This document shows positions 22,298 through 30,986 of a DNA stretch of 64,000 nt, one piece after another. This DNA is from Streptomyces sp. NRRL B-1347 (GTDB taxonomy: Bacteria > Actinomycetota > Actinomycetes > Streptomycetales > Streptomycetaceae), in NCBI RefSeq assembly GCF_000720325.1, contig NZ_JOJM01000015.1:1-64000 (forward strand), given 5' to 3'. Numbering within the stretch: the stretch's first letter is position 1; the number at the start of each line of letters is the position of its first letter. The notes beneath the pieces are model-generated. The model did not search any database and was not told the DNA's origin. It saw only the letters and a list, made by a program, of their open reading frames with translations. The position numbers and the translations under genes were made by a program.

Positions 22298-22323
22298 GTG
22301 CCATTTGAGCCAGGTACATGTCA
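22298..22323 (-). promoter_or_regulatory. Conserved 26-bp element upstream of the first M4 protease
   Basis: Read on the coding strand it is TGACATGTACCTG, one variable base, CTC, one variable base, AATGGCAC. It lies 95-120 nt before the GTG start at 22203. The identical element with only two differences occurs upstream of the paralogous protease (24348-24373). The surrounding promoter sequences are otherwise dissimilar, so the element looks selected: a promoter core or activator site. Confidence 0.7.
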
Positions 22324-22340
22324 GGACCTTGATTGAATGT

Positions 22341-22350
22341 TGGCCAGATT
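22341..22350 (+). promoter_or_regulatory. Possible AdpA-type binding site
   Basis: TGGCCAGATT matches the AdpA consensus TGGCSNGWWY in all ten positions. AdpA is known to activate extracellular protease genes in Streptomyces griseus. It lies 18 nt upstream of the conserved 26-bp element. A ten-base match can occur by chance; the location is the main support. Confidence 0.4.
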
Positions 22351-22436
22351 ATGTCCGTTGGCCGATGGTCAAGGTCCGCCATGCGAACACCGCGTGAACG
22401 GACCGCCGGATGCGATCACGCGGTGAACGGCGGCGC

Positions 22437-22472
22437 CGCCCCGGGGGGTTGGCGGTTCGGGCTCCCGGGGCG
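22437..22472 (-). terminator. Hairpin terminator after the second M4 protease gene
   Basis: CGCCCCGGG (22437-22445) pairs perfectly with CCCGGGGCG (22464-22472). It lies 18 nt beyond the stop at 22490 and separates this gene from the promoter region of its paralogue. Confidence 0.65.
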
Positions 22473-22489
22473 ACGCCTGCCGGCGTCGG

Positions 22490-24172
22490 CTAGGGGCGTG
22501 CGCCGACGTTGACGGCCGCCCAGGCGTTAGCGACCGCGGTGTACTCGGGGCTCGACGTGCCGTAGAGCTCGCCGGCCGCGGCCAGCGTGCCGGTGCGCGC
22601 GGCCGCGTAGTTGGTGGTCGTGGTGAACTTCGTGGTGAGGGCCCTGAACCAGATCTTGGCGGCCTTGTCGATGCCGATTCCGGTCACAGGCTTGTTGTCA
22701 TACGTCGGCGAGTCGTACGACACGCCGTTGACGACCTTCTTCCCGCTGCCTTCGCTCAGCAGGTAGAAGAAGTGGTTGGCGATGCCGGAGGAGTAGTGCA
22801 CGTCGACGTTGCCCGCGCTGCTGCTCCAGTTGTCCAGCGAACGGCCGTCCTTGGAGGGCTTGTCCATGTAGCGCAGCGGGGTGCCGTTGCCCCGGATGTC
22901 GATCTTCTCGCCGACCAGGTAGTCGCCGACGTCGTTGGCGTTCTTGGCGTTGAACTCGACGGCCGCGGCGAAGATGTCGCTGGTCGCCTCGTTCAGACCG
23001 CCGGGCTCGCGGCTGTACTGCATGTTGCCGGTCGCGGCGGTGACGCCGTGGGTCATCTCGTGGGCGGCCACGTCGATGGACGTCAGCGGCTTGGCGTTGC
23101 CCGAGCCGTCGCCGTACGTCATGCAGAAGCAGGAGTCCTGCCAGAACGCGTTGACGTAGTTGTTGCCGTAGTGCACGCGTGAGGTGGCGCCGCGGCCGTC
23201 GTTCCTGATGCCGTTGCGGCCGTGCACGGTCTTGTAGTAGTCCCAGGTCAGGGCCGCGCCGTAGTGGGCGTCCGCGCCCGCGGTCTCGGCGTTGGAGGCC
23301 TGGCCGTTGCCCCAGACGTCGTCCGGGCCCGAGAACAGGGTGCCGTTGCCGGACGTGCCGCGGTTGAGGTTGGTCGTCTTGTGGTTGCCGCGCGCGGTGT
23401 CGGTGAGCGTGTACTGCGAGCCCGACTGCTGCGTGGTGAGCGGGACCTGGCCGCTGTACTGCGTGTTGCCGGTGCCCTGGTGGACGCCCTGCCACTCGCC
23501 GAGCTTCTTGCCGGTCCTGGCGTCGGTCACCACGTGCAGCTCGTTCGGCGTGCCGTCCTCCTGGAGGCCGCCGACCACGGTCTCGTACGCGAGCCTGGGG
23601 GCGCCGCCCTTGCTGTCGGCGGCCCAGACGACCTTGCGCGGCTTCTGGGAGGCCTTGAGCTTCGTGGAGCCGTCCGCCTTCGACGCGCCGAGCGCCTGCT
23701 TCTCCGCGCTGGCCGCCGTGACGTCGGCGCTCGTGCCGATGCCCGCGAACCGGGCGTCGGTGGCACGGTTGACGTCCTTGACCGCGCCCGACTTGTCGGT
23801 GGCGACGACGAGGTCGCCGCCGAGGACGGGGAGTCCGGCGTAGGTGCGCTCGTAGCGCGTGTGCGTGGTGCCGTCGCGGTCCTTGCTGACGTCGCGGACG
23901 ACCAGCTTCTCCTTCGCGCCGATGCCGATGCGCTCGGCGGTGGCGGAGGTGGCGGCGTCCGCCGCGCGGATCAGCTCGGCACGCTGGGACGGGGAGAGCT
24001 TCTGCGGCAGGACACCGGAGTCGGCCTTGGTGCCCGTCGGCGCCTGGTCGGCGGACGCGGTGGTGGCCTGGACGGTGACGCCGAGCAGCGCGGCCGCGGC
24101 GACGAAGGCGCCGACGGCGGTGGCACGCCTGCGGGCGGGGGCTCTACGGGGTGTGGGGGATGTGCTCAACAC
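22490..24172 (-). CDS. Secreted M4 family neutral zinc metalloprotease, paralogue
   Basis: 560-aa thermolysin-like exported protease. GTG at 24172 is 3 nt after AAGGAG; the next codon, TTG, is better spaced (6 nt) and could be the real start. Signal peptide with Arg-rich head (RRAPARRRATAV) and Ala core; FTP/PepSY propeptide with KEKLVVRDVSKDRDG; catalytic zinc motif AAHEMTHGV with His371 and His375; third ligand in GGLNEATSDIF; VDVHYSSGIANHFFYLLSEG identical to the neighbour. The two proteins are nearly identical through the catalytic core but differ in the propeptide, consistent with tandem duplication. The upstream 26-bp element is shared. Confidence 0.95.
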   Translation of the reverse strand: MLSTSPTPRRAPARRRATAVGAFVAAAALLGVTVQATTASADQAPTGTKADSGVLPQKLSPSQRAELIRAADAATSATAERIGIGAKEKLVVRDVSKDRDGTTHTRYERTYAGLPVLGGDLVVATDKSGAVKDVNRATDARFAGIGTSADVTAASAEKQALGASKADGSTKLKASQKPRKVVWAADSKGGAPRLAYETVVGGLQEDGTPNELHVVTDARTGKKLGEWQGVHQGTGNTQYSGQVPLTTQQSGSQYTLTDTARGNHKTTNLNRGTSGNGTLFSGPDDVWGNGQASNAETAGADAHYGAALTWDYYKTVHGRNGIRNDGRGATSRVHYGNNYVNAFWQDSCFCMTYGDGSGNAKPLTSIDVAAHEMTHGVTAATGNMQYSREPGGLNEATSDIFAAAVEFNAKNANDVGDYLVGEKIDIRGNGTPLRYMDKPSKDGRSLDNWSSSAGNVDVHYSSGIANHFFYLLSEGSGKKVVNGVSYDSPTYDNKPVTGIGIDKAAKIWFRALTTKFTTTTNYAAARTGTLAAAGELYGTSSPEYTAVANAWAAVNVGARP

Positions 24173-24347
24173 GGACTCCTTCTGCGCGGCCGCGGGGGTG
24201 CACGGCCTGTGGCGACCCGGCGGCGGGTGACCGGCCGGGCAGAGCAGGGCAGTACGTGGTGCCTGGCGCGCGCCGTGCCGCCTGGGCGGACGCGCCGCGC
24301 GCGGGAGCCGCCGGCGCGGGGCGCCAGTGCGACTGGTGAGGGGAAGA

Positions 24348-24373
24348 GTGCCATTCGAGACAGGTACATGTCA
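24348..24373 (-). promoter_or_regulatory. Conserved 26-bp element upstream of the second M4 protease
   Basis: 24 of 26 bases match the element at 22298-22323, in the same orientation. Here it is 176-201 nt before the start codon, against 95-120 nt for the paralogue, so the leader between element and gene differs in length. The region just upstream (24380-24410) is AT-rich and contains TGGCTGGAAT, one mismatch from the AdpA consensus. Confidence 0.7.
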
Positions 24374-24441
24374 TTCAGTTGGCGTACTTTGGCTGGAATA
24401 CGTCCGGTCCGTGGGTTCGGGCGTCCGTTATGCGGCGGGCC

Positions 24442-24462
24442 GGGGCGGGCGCCGCCCGCCCC
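24442..24462 (-). terminator. Hairpin terminator after the ABC exporter pair
   Basis: GGGGCGGGC (24442-24450) and GCCCGCCCC (24454-24462) form a perfect 9-bp stem with a 3-nt loop, 22 nt past the stop of the minus-strand ABC gene at 24485. Confidence 0.7.
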
Positions 24463-24484
24463 TGGCCTGCCTTCTTCGGGGCGC

Positions 24485-26299
24485 TCAGCCCACCACGCTC
24501 TCCCGCCAGGCCCGGTGCAGCTGGGCGAACGGGCCCGTGGACGCGATGAGTTCGGCCGGAGTGCCGTCCTCCACGACGCGGCCGTGCTCCATGACCAGGA
24601 CGCGGTCGGCGATCTCCACCGTGGACAGGCGGTGGGCGATCACGACTGCCGTGCGGCCCCGGAGCACCGTGTCCATCGCGCGCTGCACGGCCCGCTCGCC
24701 GGGGATGTCCAGGGAACTGGTGGCCTCGTCCAGGATCAGCACGGCCGGGTCGGCGAGCAACGCCCGCGCGAACGCCACCAGCTGGCGCTGCCCGGCCGAG
24801 ATGCGGCCGCCCCGCTTGCGCACGTCCGTGTCGTAGCCGTCGGGCAGGGCCGCGATGAAGTCGTGGGCGCCGATGGCCTTCGCGGCGCGCTCGATCTCCT
24901 CGCGGGTGGCCTCCGGGCGGCCGATCGCGATGTTCTCCGCGACCGTGCCGGAGAACAGGAACGCCTCCTGGGTGACCATCACGACGCCGCGCCTGAGGTC
25001 GGCCGTCGCCAGGTCGCGCAGATCGACGCCGTCGAGCAGGACCTGGCCCTCCGTGGGGTCGTAGAACCGGGCGAGGAGCTTGGCGAGCGTCGACTTGCCC
25101 GCGCCCGTGGAGCCGACGACGGCGACGGTCTGCCCGGCGGGCAGCGTGAGGTCGAAGCGCGGCAGGACCTCGCCGCCCGTCCGGTACGCGAACCGCACGC
25201 CGTCGAACACGACCGTGCGGCCCGGGTGCTCGGAGGCCGGGCCGGGCAGCGGACGCGCGGCGGACTGCTCCGGCTCCGGCACGGTCGGCGTCTGCGCGAG
25301 CAGCCCCGCGATCTTCTCCAGGGAGGCCGCCGCCGACTGGTACGAGTTGAGGAACATCCCGAGCCGGTCGATCGGGTCGTACAGGCGCCGCAGGTACAGC
25401 ACGGCCGCCGCGAGGACGCCCAGGGCGAGGGTGCCCTCCGCGACGCGGTGCGCGCCCCAGAGGACGATTCCGGCCACCGAGGTGTTCGCGACGAGCCGCG
25501 AGCCCACCACGTACCGGGCCATCTCCAGGAGCGCGTCGCCGTTCACGCGCTCGTGCTCCTTGTTCAGGGCGGCGAAGCGCTCGTCGTTGGCCCGCTCGCG
25601 GCGGAACGCCCGCACCGGGCGGATGCCGTTCATCGTCTCCGTGAACTTCACGATCACTGAGGCGATGGCCGTGGAGCGGACCCGGTAGACCTTGGCCGCG
25701 CGGTGCTGGAAGAGCCGGATCAGCAGGTACAGCGGCACGAACGAGGCCACCGCCACCGCGCCGAGGCCCAGGTCGAGCCAGAGCAGCAGAGCCGCGATGT
25801 ACACGAACGACAGGATGACCGTGAGCAGCTCCTGGAGGCCCTCGCTGAGCAGCTCGCGCAGTGACTCGACGTCCGTCGTGGACCGGGAGATCAGCCGCCC
25901 GGACGTGTACCGCTCGTGGAAGTCCACGCTGAGCGCCTGCGCGTGCCGGAAGATCCGGCCGCGCAGATCGAGCAGCACGTCCTGGTTGACGCGGGCCGAG
26001 GCCAGGATGAAGGCGTACTGGAGCACGCCGGACAGGGCCGCGGACAGCGCGTAGGCGACGCCGACGGCGATCAGCGGGCCGTAGTCGTCCTTCCGCACGG
26101 CGGGCACGGCCGAGTCGATGGCGTACGCCACGAGCAGCGGGCCCGTCTGCACGGCGGCCTGCTGGAGGAGCAGCAGCACGGCGGCCAGCGTGACCCGGCC
26201 GCGGCGCGGCGCGAGCAGCGAGCGCAGCAGCCGCCGGGTCGCGCCGGGCGGCGCGGGCAGCGTGTCCTGGTCGAAGTCGTCGTGGCCCCGCGTACTCAC
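24485..26299 (-). CDS. ABC exporter half-transporter (ABCB type), subunit 2
   Basis: Fused membrane-ATPase subunit of a multidrug/lipid-type exporter, 604 aa from the GTG at 26299. That GTG overlaps the upstream stop (GTGA), indicating translational coupling. Six transmembrane helices occupy about residues 30-310 ([54 protein letters not shown]). The ATPase has Walker [11 protein letters not shown], a degenerate signature ISAGQRQ, a canonical Walker [13 protein letters not shown] with catalytic Glu, and the switch His in IAHRLST. With its partner it should form an asymmetric heterodimer with one full and one degenerate ATP site. Substrate unknown. Confidence 0.93.
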   Translation of the reverse strand: MSTRGHDDFDQDTLPAPPGATRRLLRSLLAPRRGRVTLAAVLLLLQQAAVQTGPLLVAYAIDSAVPAVRKDDYGPLIAVGVAYALSAALSGVLQYAFILASARVNQDVLLDLRGRIFRHAQALSVDFHERYTSGRLISRSTTDVESLRELLSEGLQELLTVILSFVYIAALLLWLDLGLGAVAVASFVPLYLLIRLFQHRAAKVYRVRSTAIASVIVKFTETMNGIRPVRAFRRERANDERFAALNKEHERVNGDALLEMARYVVGSRLVANTSVAGIVLWGAHRVAEGTLALGVLAAAVLYLRRLYDPIDRLGMFLNSYQSAAASLEKIAGLLAQTPTVPEPEQSAARPLPGPASEHPGRTVVFDGVRFAYRTGGEVLPRFDLTLPAGQTVAVVGSTGAGKSTLAKLLARFYDPTEGQVLLDGVDLRDLATADLRRGVVMVTQEAFLFSGTVAENIAIGRPEATREEIERAAKAIGAHDFIAALPDGYDTDVRKRGGRISAGQRQLVAFARALLADPAVLILDEATSSLDIPGERAVQRAMDTVLRGRTAVVIAHRLSTVEIADRVLVMEHGRVVEDGTPAELIASTGPFAQLHRAWRESVVG

Positions 26300-28068
26300 T
26301 TCGATCCCCCCGACATCAGCCACGCGTACTCGGCGTTGTCCCGCAGCAGTTCCTGGTGCGTGCCCACGGCGGCTATGCGGCCGCCGGACAGCAGCGCGAC
26401 GCGGTCCGCGAGCAGCACCGTCGACGGGCGGTGCGCCACCACCAGGGCCGTGGTGTCCTTCAGGACCCGCCGCAGCGCGGCCTCGACCAGCGCCTCCGTG
26501 TGCACGTCGAGCGCCGACAGCGGGTCGTCGAGCACCAGGAACCTCGGCCGTCCCACGACCGCGCGGGCAAGGGCGAGGCGCTGCCGCTGGCCGCCGGACA
26601 GGCTCAGGCCCTGCTCCCCGACCTGGGTGTCAGCGCCCTGCGGCAGCTCGTGCACGAAGTCGGCCTGCGCGACCGAAAGGGCGTGGTCGAGGTCCTGCTC
26701 CCCGGCGTCCGGCCCGGCCCCCATCAGGACGTTCTCGCCGACGGACGCCGAGAACAAGGTGGGCTCCTCGAAGGCCACCGACACCAGCTCCCGCACCCGC
26801 TGCCGGGGCAGGTGCGCGATGTCCTCGCCGTCGAGCGTGATGCGGCCGCCGCTGACGTCGTGCAGCCGGGGCACCAGGGCGGTCAGCGTGGTCTTGCCGC
26901 TGCCGGTGGCGCCCACCAGGGCCATCGTCTCGCCCGTACGGACGTGCAGGTCGATGCCCGTCAGGGTCGGCGGCGTGTCGTCGTCCGCGTCGGGATAGCG
27001 GAAGGACACCCCTTCGAAGCGCATCCCGTCGGCGGCGTCAGGGCCGCTCGCGGCCGCGGTGTCCGGGTCGGACTCCGGCTCCGCGTCGAGGACTTCGAAG
27101 TACCGCTCCGTGGCCGTCGCCGCCTCCTGGCTCATCGCGAGCAGGAAGCCCATCGACTCCACCGGCCAGCGCAGCGCGAGCGCCGTGGACAGGAACGCCA
27201 CCAGCGTGCCCGCCGACAGGTCGCCGTCGGCGACCTGCACGGAGCCGAGCACGAGCGCCCCGCCGATGGCCAGCTCCGGGAGCGTCGTGATGACCCCCCA
27301 GATCGCGGCGAGCAGCCGGGCCTTGGCCAGCTCCGTGCCGCGCAGGGTGCGCGACAGGTCGCGGAACGCCCGCGCCTGACTGCGGTGCCGGCCGAAGCCC
27401 TTGATGATGCGGATGCCGAGCACGCTCTCCTCGACGACCGTCGTCAGATCGCCGACCTGGTCCTGCGCGCGCCGCGCCACGTCGGCGAACCGCGCCTCGA
27501 AGTACGACACGACGACCACGAGCGGCACCACCGGCGCGAGCAGCACCAGGCCGAGCGTCCAGTCCTGGGCGAGCAGGAGGGCCACGCCCACCAGGATCGT
27601 CGCGCCGTTCACCACCATGAACGTCAGGGGGAAGGCGAGGAACAGGCGGATCAGCATCAGGTCCGTCGTGCCGCGCGAGAGCAACTGGCCCGACGCCCAG
27701 CGGTCGTGGAACGCCACCGGCACCCGCTGGAGGTGCCGGTACAGGTCCGCCCGCATCGACGCCTCGACGCCCGCGAGCGGCCGCGCCACCAGCCACCGCC
27801 GGAAGCCGAAGAGCAGCGCCTCCGCGACGCCGAGGCCCAGCAGGAGCAGCGCCCCGAGCCAGACCCCCGCCGTGTCCCCTTCGGCCACCGGGCCGTCCAC
27901 CATCCACTTCAGGACGAGCGGGAAGACGAGGCTCATACAGGAGGCCACGACGGCGACAAGGGCCGCCCAGAACAGGCGCTTTCGGACAGGGCGGACGTAC
28001 GGCCACAGGCGCGTGAGCGTCCGGACGGCCGACCGGCCGCCCGCGGCGGATTCGAGTGTGGTGGACAT
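26296..28068 (-). CDS. ABC exporter half-transporter (ABCB type), subunit 1
   Basis: 590-aa partner of the following gene. Six transmembrane segments (LFWAALVAVVASCMSLVFPL, LGALLLLGLGVAEALLF, FMVVNGATILVGVALLLAQ, LGLVLLAPVVPLVVVV and others) precede the ATPase domain with Walker A VGATGSGKTT (about residues 387-395), canonical signature LSGGQRQ, and Walker B FLVLDDPLSALD in which Asp replaces the catalytic Glu (about residue 513); the switch His is in VVAHRPST. The degenerate ATP site therefore combines this subunit's Walker B with the partner's ISAGQ. The stop overlaps the partner's GTG. ATG start at 28068. Confidence 0.93.
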   Translation of the reverse strand: MSTTLESAAGGRSAVRTLTRLWPYVRPVRKRLFWAALVAVVASCMSLVFPLVLKWMVDGPVAEGDTAGVWLGALLLLGLGVAEALLFGFRRWLVARPLAGVEASMRADLYRHLQRVPVAFHDRWASGQLLSRGTTDLMLIRLFLAFPLTFMVVNGATILVGVALLLAQDWTLGLVLLAPVVPLVVVVSYFEARFADVARRAQDQVGDLTTVVEESVLGIRIIKGFGRHRSQARAFRDLSRTLRGTELAKARLLAAIWGVITTLPELAIGGALVLGSVQVADGDLSAGTLVAFLSTALALRWPVESMGFLLAMSQEAATATERYFEVLDAEPESDPDTAAASGPDAADGMRFEGVSFRYPDADDDTPPTLTGIDLHVRTGETMALVGATGSGKTTLTALVPRLHDVSGGRITLDGEDIAHLPRQRVRELVSVAFEEPTLFSASVGENVLMGAGPDAGEQDLDHALSVAQADFVHELPQGADTQVGEQGLSLSGGQRQRLALARAVVGRPRFLVLDDPLSALDVHTEALVEAALRRVLKDTTALVVAHRPSTVLLADRVALLSGGRIAAVGTHQELLRDNAEYAWLMSGGSK

Positions 28069-28415
28069 CAGGGGCGAGCCTACGTTTCACCACTGACAGC
28101 GCCCACTGAGTTTCGTCCCGTACGCCGTCCTCCGCTGGTCCTAGGTCCCGTCCGGGGGCACGCGCGCGTGCCCCCGGCGCCGAGCCGCCGCGCTCCCGCG
28201 AACGGGAAGCGCTCGTACTCGTCACCGGGGGCACAAGACCCATCTCACCCATGTGTACGGCAAGCCGGGCGTCCAGGACCGGGCCGCGGCCGTATCGGAG
28301 GGTACCGCCGCGGCATCCTCGGCTGACCCCCCGTAGAGCGGGTCCAGCCGAGACCGGAATCCGGTCCTCGCGGGCCGCGCACCCCCCGGGGCGCGACCCG
28401 CTCAGCCCTGGGTCC
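28069..28415. other. Intergenic region with two palindromes
   Basis: 347 nt between the S1 protease stop and the ABC exporter start, all transcribed leftward. It holds the 26-bp palindrome at 28152-28177 and a 15-bp odd palindrome GACCGGAATCCGGTC (28352-28366). The exporter promoter should lie in 28069-28150, where sequence is slightly AT-richer. No gene is convincing on either strand. Confidence 0.5.
28152..28177 (-). terminator. Perfect 26-bp palindrome, probable terminator
   Basis: Both 13-nt halves are exact reverse complements meeting at 28164/28165. The position between the S1 protease and ABC exporter genes suits a factor-independent terminator without a T-tract; a cruciform-type binding site is the alternative. 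Confidence 0.6.
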
Positions 28416-29801
28416 TTACCCGCGCTCCCACAACGCGGGGGTGTTCGGGGGCTCCCAGCCCTCCTGCGCCTGGTGCGGCTGGAGGCAGCGGAAGGTCTCG
28501 CCGCCGTACGTGACCGAGTCACCGGCCGCGTAGACGGAGCCCGCGGCCCAGCTGCCGCTCGGGTCACCCGGACCGGGGCCGGGGCCCGGGTCCTCGCCGC
28601 CCGTGGTCCGCAGCGTCAGCTGGAACTGCTGGAGCAGCGGATTGATCGGCTGGTGGAACGTGGTGCCGCCGGAGCGGCAGTTGCCCGAGCCGCCCGAGGT
28701 GACGCCCTGCGCCTGGCTGCCGGAGATGTACGAGCCACCGGAGTCGCCGGGCTCGGCGCACACCGTCGTACGGGTCACGCCGCTGATGGTGCCCTCGGGG
28801 TAGGTGACGCTGGTGTTGTGCTGCGAGATCGTGCCGCAGTGCCATCCGGTGGTCGACCCGGAGCGGCAGATGGAGGCACCCACCGGCGACTGCGTCGAGC
28901 CCGCGACGCCCACGCGCGCGCCGCCCTGGCCCTTGACGTACGGGGTGGACGTCCACTGCGAGTTCGCGGCCACCCACGCCATGTCGCGGCCCGGGAAGAT
29001 CGAGCCGCGGAAGGTGCCCTGGGCGACCCGGTTGAACCCTTGCGTGGCCGTGCCGACGCGGCCGCAGTGGCCCGCCGTGGCGAAGCCCTGCGTCGCGCCC
29101 TGCGTGATCGAGAACCCGACCGAGCAGCGGCCGCCCATGTAGTAAGCGTCACCGCCGACCAGGTCGTACAGCGGCTTCGGCCGGTCCTTGGTCTTCACCA
29201 CGCGCACCAGGTCGCGGTCCACGCCCGCCGCGGCCACGAGGCCGTGGGCGGCGGAGGCCCGCACGGCGTTCACGACGACCGCGTTGGTCCTGACGTCGAC
29301 GTACCAGACCGGGGCGTCCCGCGTCTTCGTCTTCTTCGCGGCCCGGTCGAGAGCGGTCTTGGCCGCGTCGAGCTGGGCGACGGTGTGCTCGACGACCAGG
29401 GCCTTCGCGCCCTTGGCCGTGATGGCGGGGACGTCCTTCCTGTCGGTCGTCGCGACCGTGAGCGTGCCCGAGGTGGCGCCGTGTACCCAGGCGCCCGCGA
29501 AGTCACGGCCGAGAGCGTTGCGCAGCGAGCCCGCGACGGCGCCGGCCTCCGCCTCGTTGACGAGGCGCGCCTCGGCCTGGGCGGGGGTGAGGCCGAGGTC
29601 GCGCTGCATGGCCTTGAGCACCGCGGGCGACGTCTTGGCCACGGCGGCGGTGTCGGCGGGGGACGGGGAGTCGGCGTGGGCGGAGCCGGGGATCGAAGCG
29701 AAGACGAGGGCTCCGGCGGCCGCGAACGCGGCGCCGGCCGCGGCCAGGCCGCGGCGCTCGGTACATTTCCTGATGAACGGGGAGGAATCTCTGAACTGCA
29801 T
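28416..29801 (-). CDS. Secreted chymotrypsin-like serine protease with chitin-binding module
   Basis: 461-aa S1 (alpha-lytic / streptogrisin type) extracellular protease. ATG at 29801 with GAGGAG 6 nt upstream. Signal peptide to about residue 43; a long propeptide (PAVLKAMQRDLGLTPAQAEA to about 210); the mature domain with His245 (ATAGHCG), Asp273 (GRDMAWV) and Ser354 (AEPGDSGGS) and Cys pairs. A Gly-Pro linker (GPGPGPGD) leads to a CBM5/12-type chitin-binding module (417-461; WAAGSVYAAGDSVTYGG, WEPPNTPALWERG). The binding module suggests action on fungal or insect chitin-associated protein. It is the fifth exported protease within 22 kb. Confidence 0.95.
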   Translation of the reverse strand: MQFRDSSPFIRKCTERRGLAAAGAAFAAAGALVFASIPGSAHADSPSPADTAAVAKTSPAVLKAMQRDLGLTPAQAEARLVNEAEAGAVAGSLRNALGRDFAGAWVHGATSGTLTVATTDRKDVPAITAKGAKALVVEHTVAQLDAAKTALDRAAKKTKTRDAPVWYVDVRTNAVVVNAVRASAAHGLVAAAGVDRDLVRVVKTKDRPKPLYDLVGGDAYYMGGRCSVGFSITQGATQGFATAGHCGRVGTATQGFNRVAQGTFRGSIFPGRDMAWVAANSQWTSTPYVKGQGGARVGVAGSTQSPVGASICRSGSTTGWHCGTISQHNTSVTYPEGTISGVTRTTVCAEPGDSGGSYISGSQAQGVTSGGSGNCRSGGTTFHQPINPLLQQFQLTLRTTGGEDPGPGPGPGDPSGSWAAGSVYAAGDSVTYGGETFRCLQPHQAQEGWEPPNTPALWERG

Positions 29802-29977
29802 GGGGGTCTCCTCGGTGTGTCATCGGGGAGCGGGGGATCCGTAGAGCGGGGAAGCGGGATCCGCCCTCTCTCCGGTCGCGAACACCGTAGAAGCCTCAAC
29901 AGCCACCCAGTAGATGCCAGTTACCCCCCTGGCCCCGCGTTATGGCCCCCGTCGCGCCCGCGTCGCCCGGAGCGGCC

Positions 29978-30931
29978 CTAGGGTCGGTCCGCCCCGGGCG
30001 ACGCCAGCCACGCCGAGTAGCTCTCGCTGCGGGCGGCGGCCTCCGCGTGCGCGGCCCGGGCGTGCGCGAACACCCCGGCCGCGGTGTCGTGCGCGTACGA
30101 CTCGGGGTGCCACCCCAGCAGATGCCGCCAGTACAGCGGCGTCCCGGCGAGCGGCCGGGTCACGATCCCGCCCGTCGGCGGAAACGTCGCGCGGCACAGC
30201 CCCACCGCCCGCCCCACCTGCACCAGATGCACGCACGACGCGGTGTCGGTCTCGTACACGGAGGACGGCGTGAACCCCGCCCGCGCGCACGCCGCGGTGA
30301 AGCAGTCCCCGAAGCACCCGTCCCCCGGCACGTCCGTCCACGCCTCCTCCGCGAGGTCCGCCAGGCCGATCTCCGGCTCCCCGGCGAGCCGGTGCTCGGT
30401 GGCGAGCATGACGAACACCGGGTCCCGCGCCACCTCGCGCCACACGAGCCGCTCCCGCTCCGGCGGCGCGGCCGCCCCGCAGGTGCCGACGAGCGCGAAG
30501 TCGAGCCGCCCGTCCGCGACCTGGGCGGCGATCTCCCGCTCCGACCAGGAGGTGTACGTGGACACGGACTGCTCGGGGTGCGCGGCGGCGAGCCGGTCCA
30601 CCAGGCCGCCGAGCAGCGGCCCGTGCGTGCCGCCGAGCCGGAATCCGCGCCGGTCCTGCCAGCCGCGGGTGAACCGCTCGGCCTCCTCCTGGAGTTCGCT
30701 GACGGCGGGCAGCACGATCCGGGCGCGGGCGAGCACGAACTCGCCGAGGGGCGTGGGCCGCACTCCGAACCTGCCGCGCTCGAACAGCTCGCCCCCGAGG
30801 GCCCGTTCGATCCGCTTCAGCTGGGCGCTGAGCGCGGGCTGCGCGAGGCCGAGCGCGGTGGCGGCCTTGGTCAGGCTGCCCGCGTCGGCGATCGCCCGGA
30901 TCGTCTTCAGGTGCCGCAACTCCAGGTCCAT
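29978..30931 (-). CDS. LysR-family transcriptional regulator
   Basis: 317-aa regulator. An N-terminal winged helix-turn-helix (MDLELRHLKTIRAIADAGSL, TKAATALGLAQPALSAQLKR) is followed by a periplasmic-binding-fold effector domain from about residue 95. It sits 55 nt after glgX on the same strand, with the glgX stop at 30987, and upstream of the S1 protease; target genes cannot be deduced. The ATG at 30931 has only a weak purine stretch. Ala-rich C-terminal tail. The final domain has four scattered Cys residues (CFGDCFTAACA) that might matter for effector or redox sensing, which is speculation. Confidence 0.9.
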   Translation of the reverse strand: MDLELRHLKTIRAIADAGSLTKAATALGLAQPALSAQLKRIERALGGELFERGRFGVRPTPLGEFVLARARIVLPAVSELQEEAERFTRGWQDRRGFRLGGTHGPLLGGLVDRLAAAHPEQSVSTYTSWSEREIAAQVADGRLDFALVGTCGAAAPPERERLVWREVARDPVFVMLATEHRLAGEPEIGLADLAEEAWTDVPGDGCFGDCFTAACARAGFTPSSVYETDTASCVHLVQVGRAVGLCRATFPPTGGIVTRPLAGTPLYWRHLLGWHPESYAHDTAAGVFAHARAAHAEAAARSESYSAWLASPGADRP

Positions 30932-30986
30932 GCGGTGAGCTTCGTCGGCCTCCGGGCCCGGGGCAATACTTTGGTACGGACCTGAA

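Noticed and set aside
8030..29801. Protease island read as a mobile genomic island
   Set aside because: No transposase, integrase, terminal repeats or tRNA-associated site was seen, composition matches the surroundings, and glgP and glgE are interleaved.
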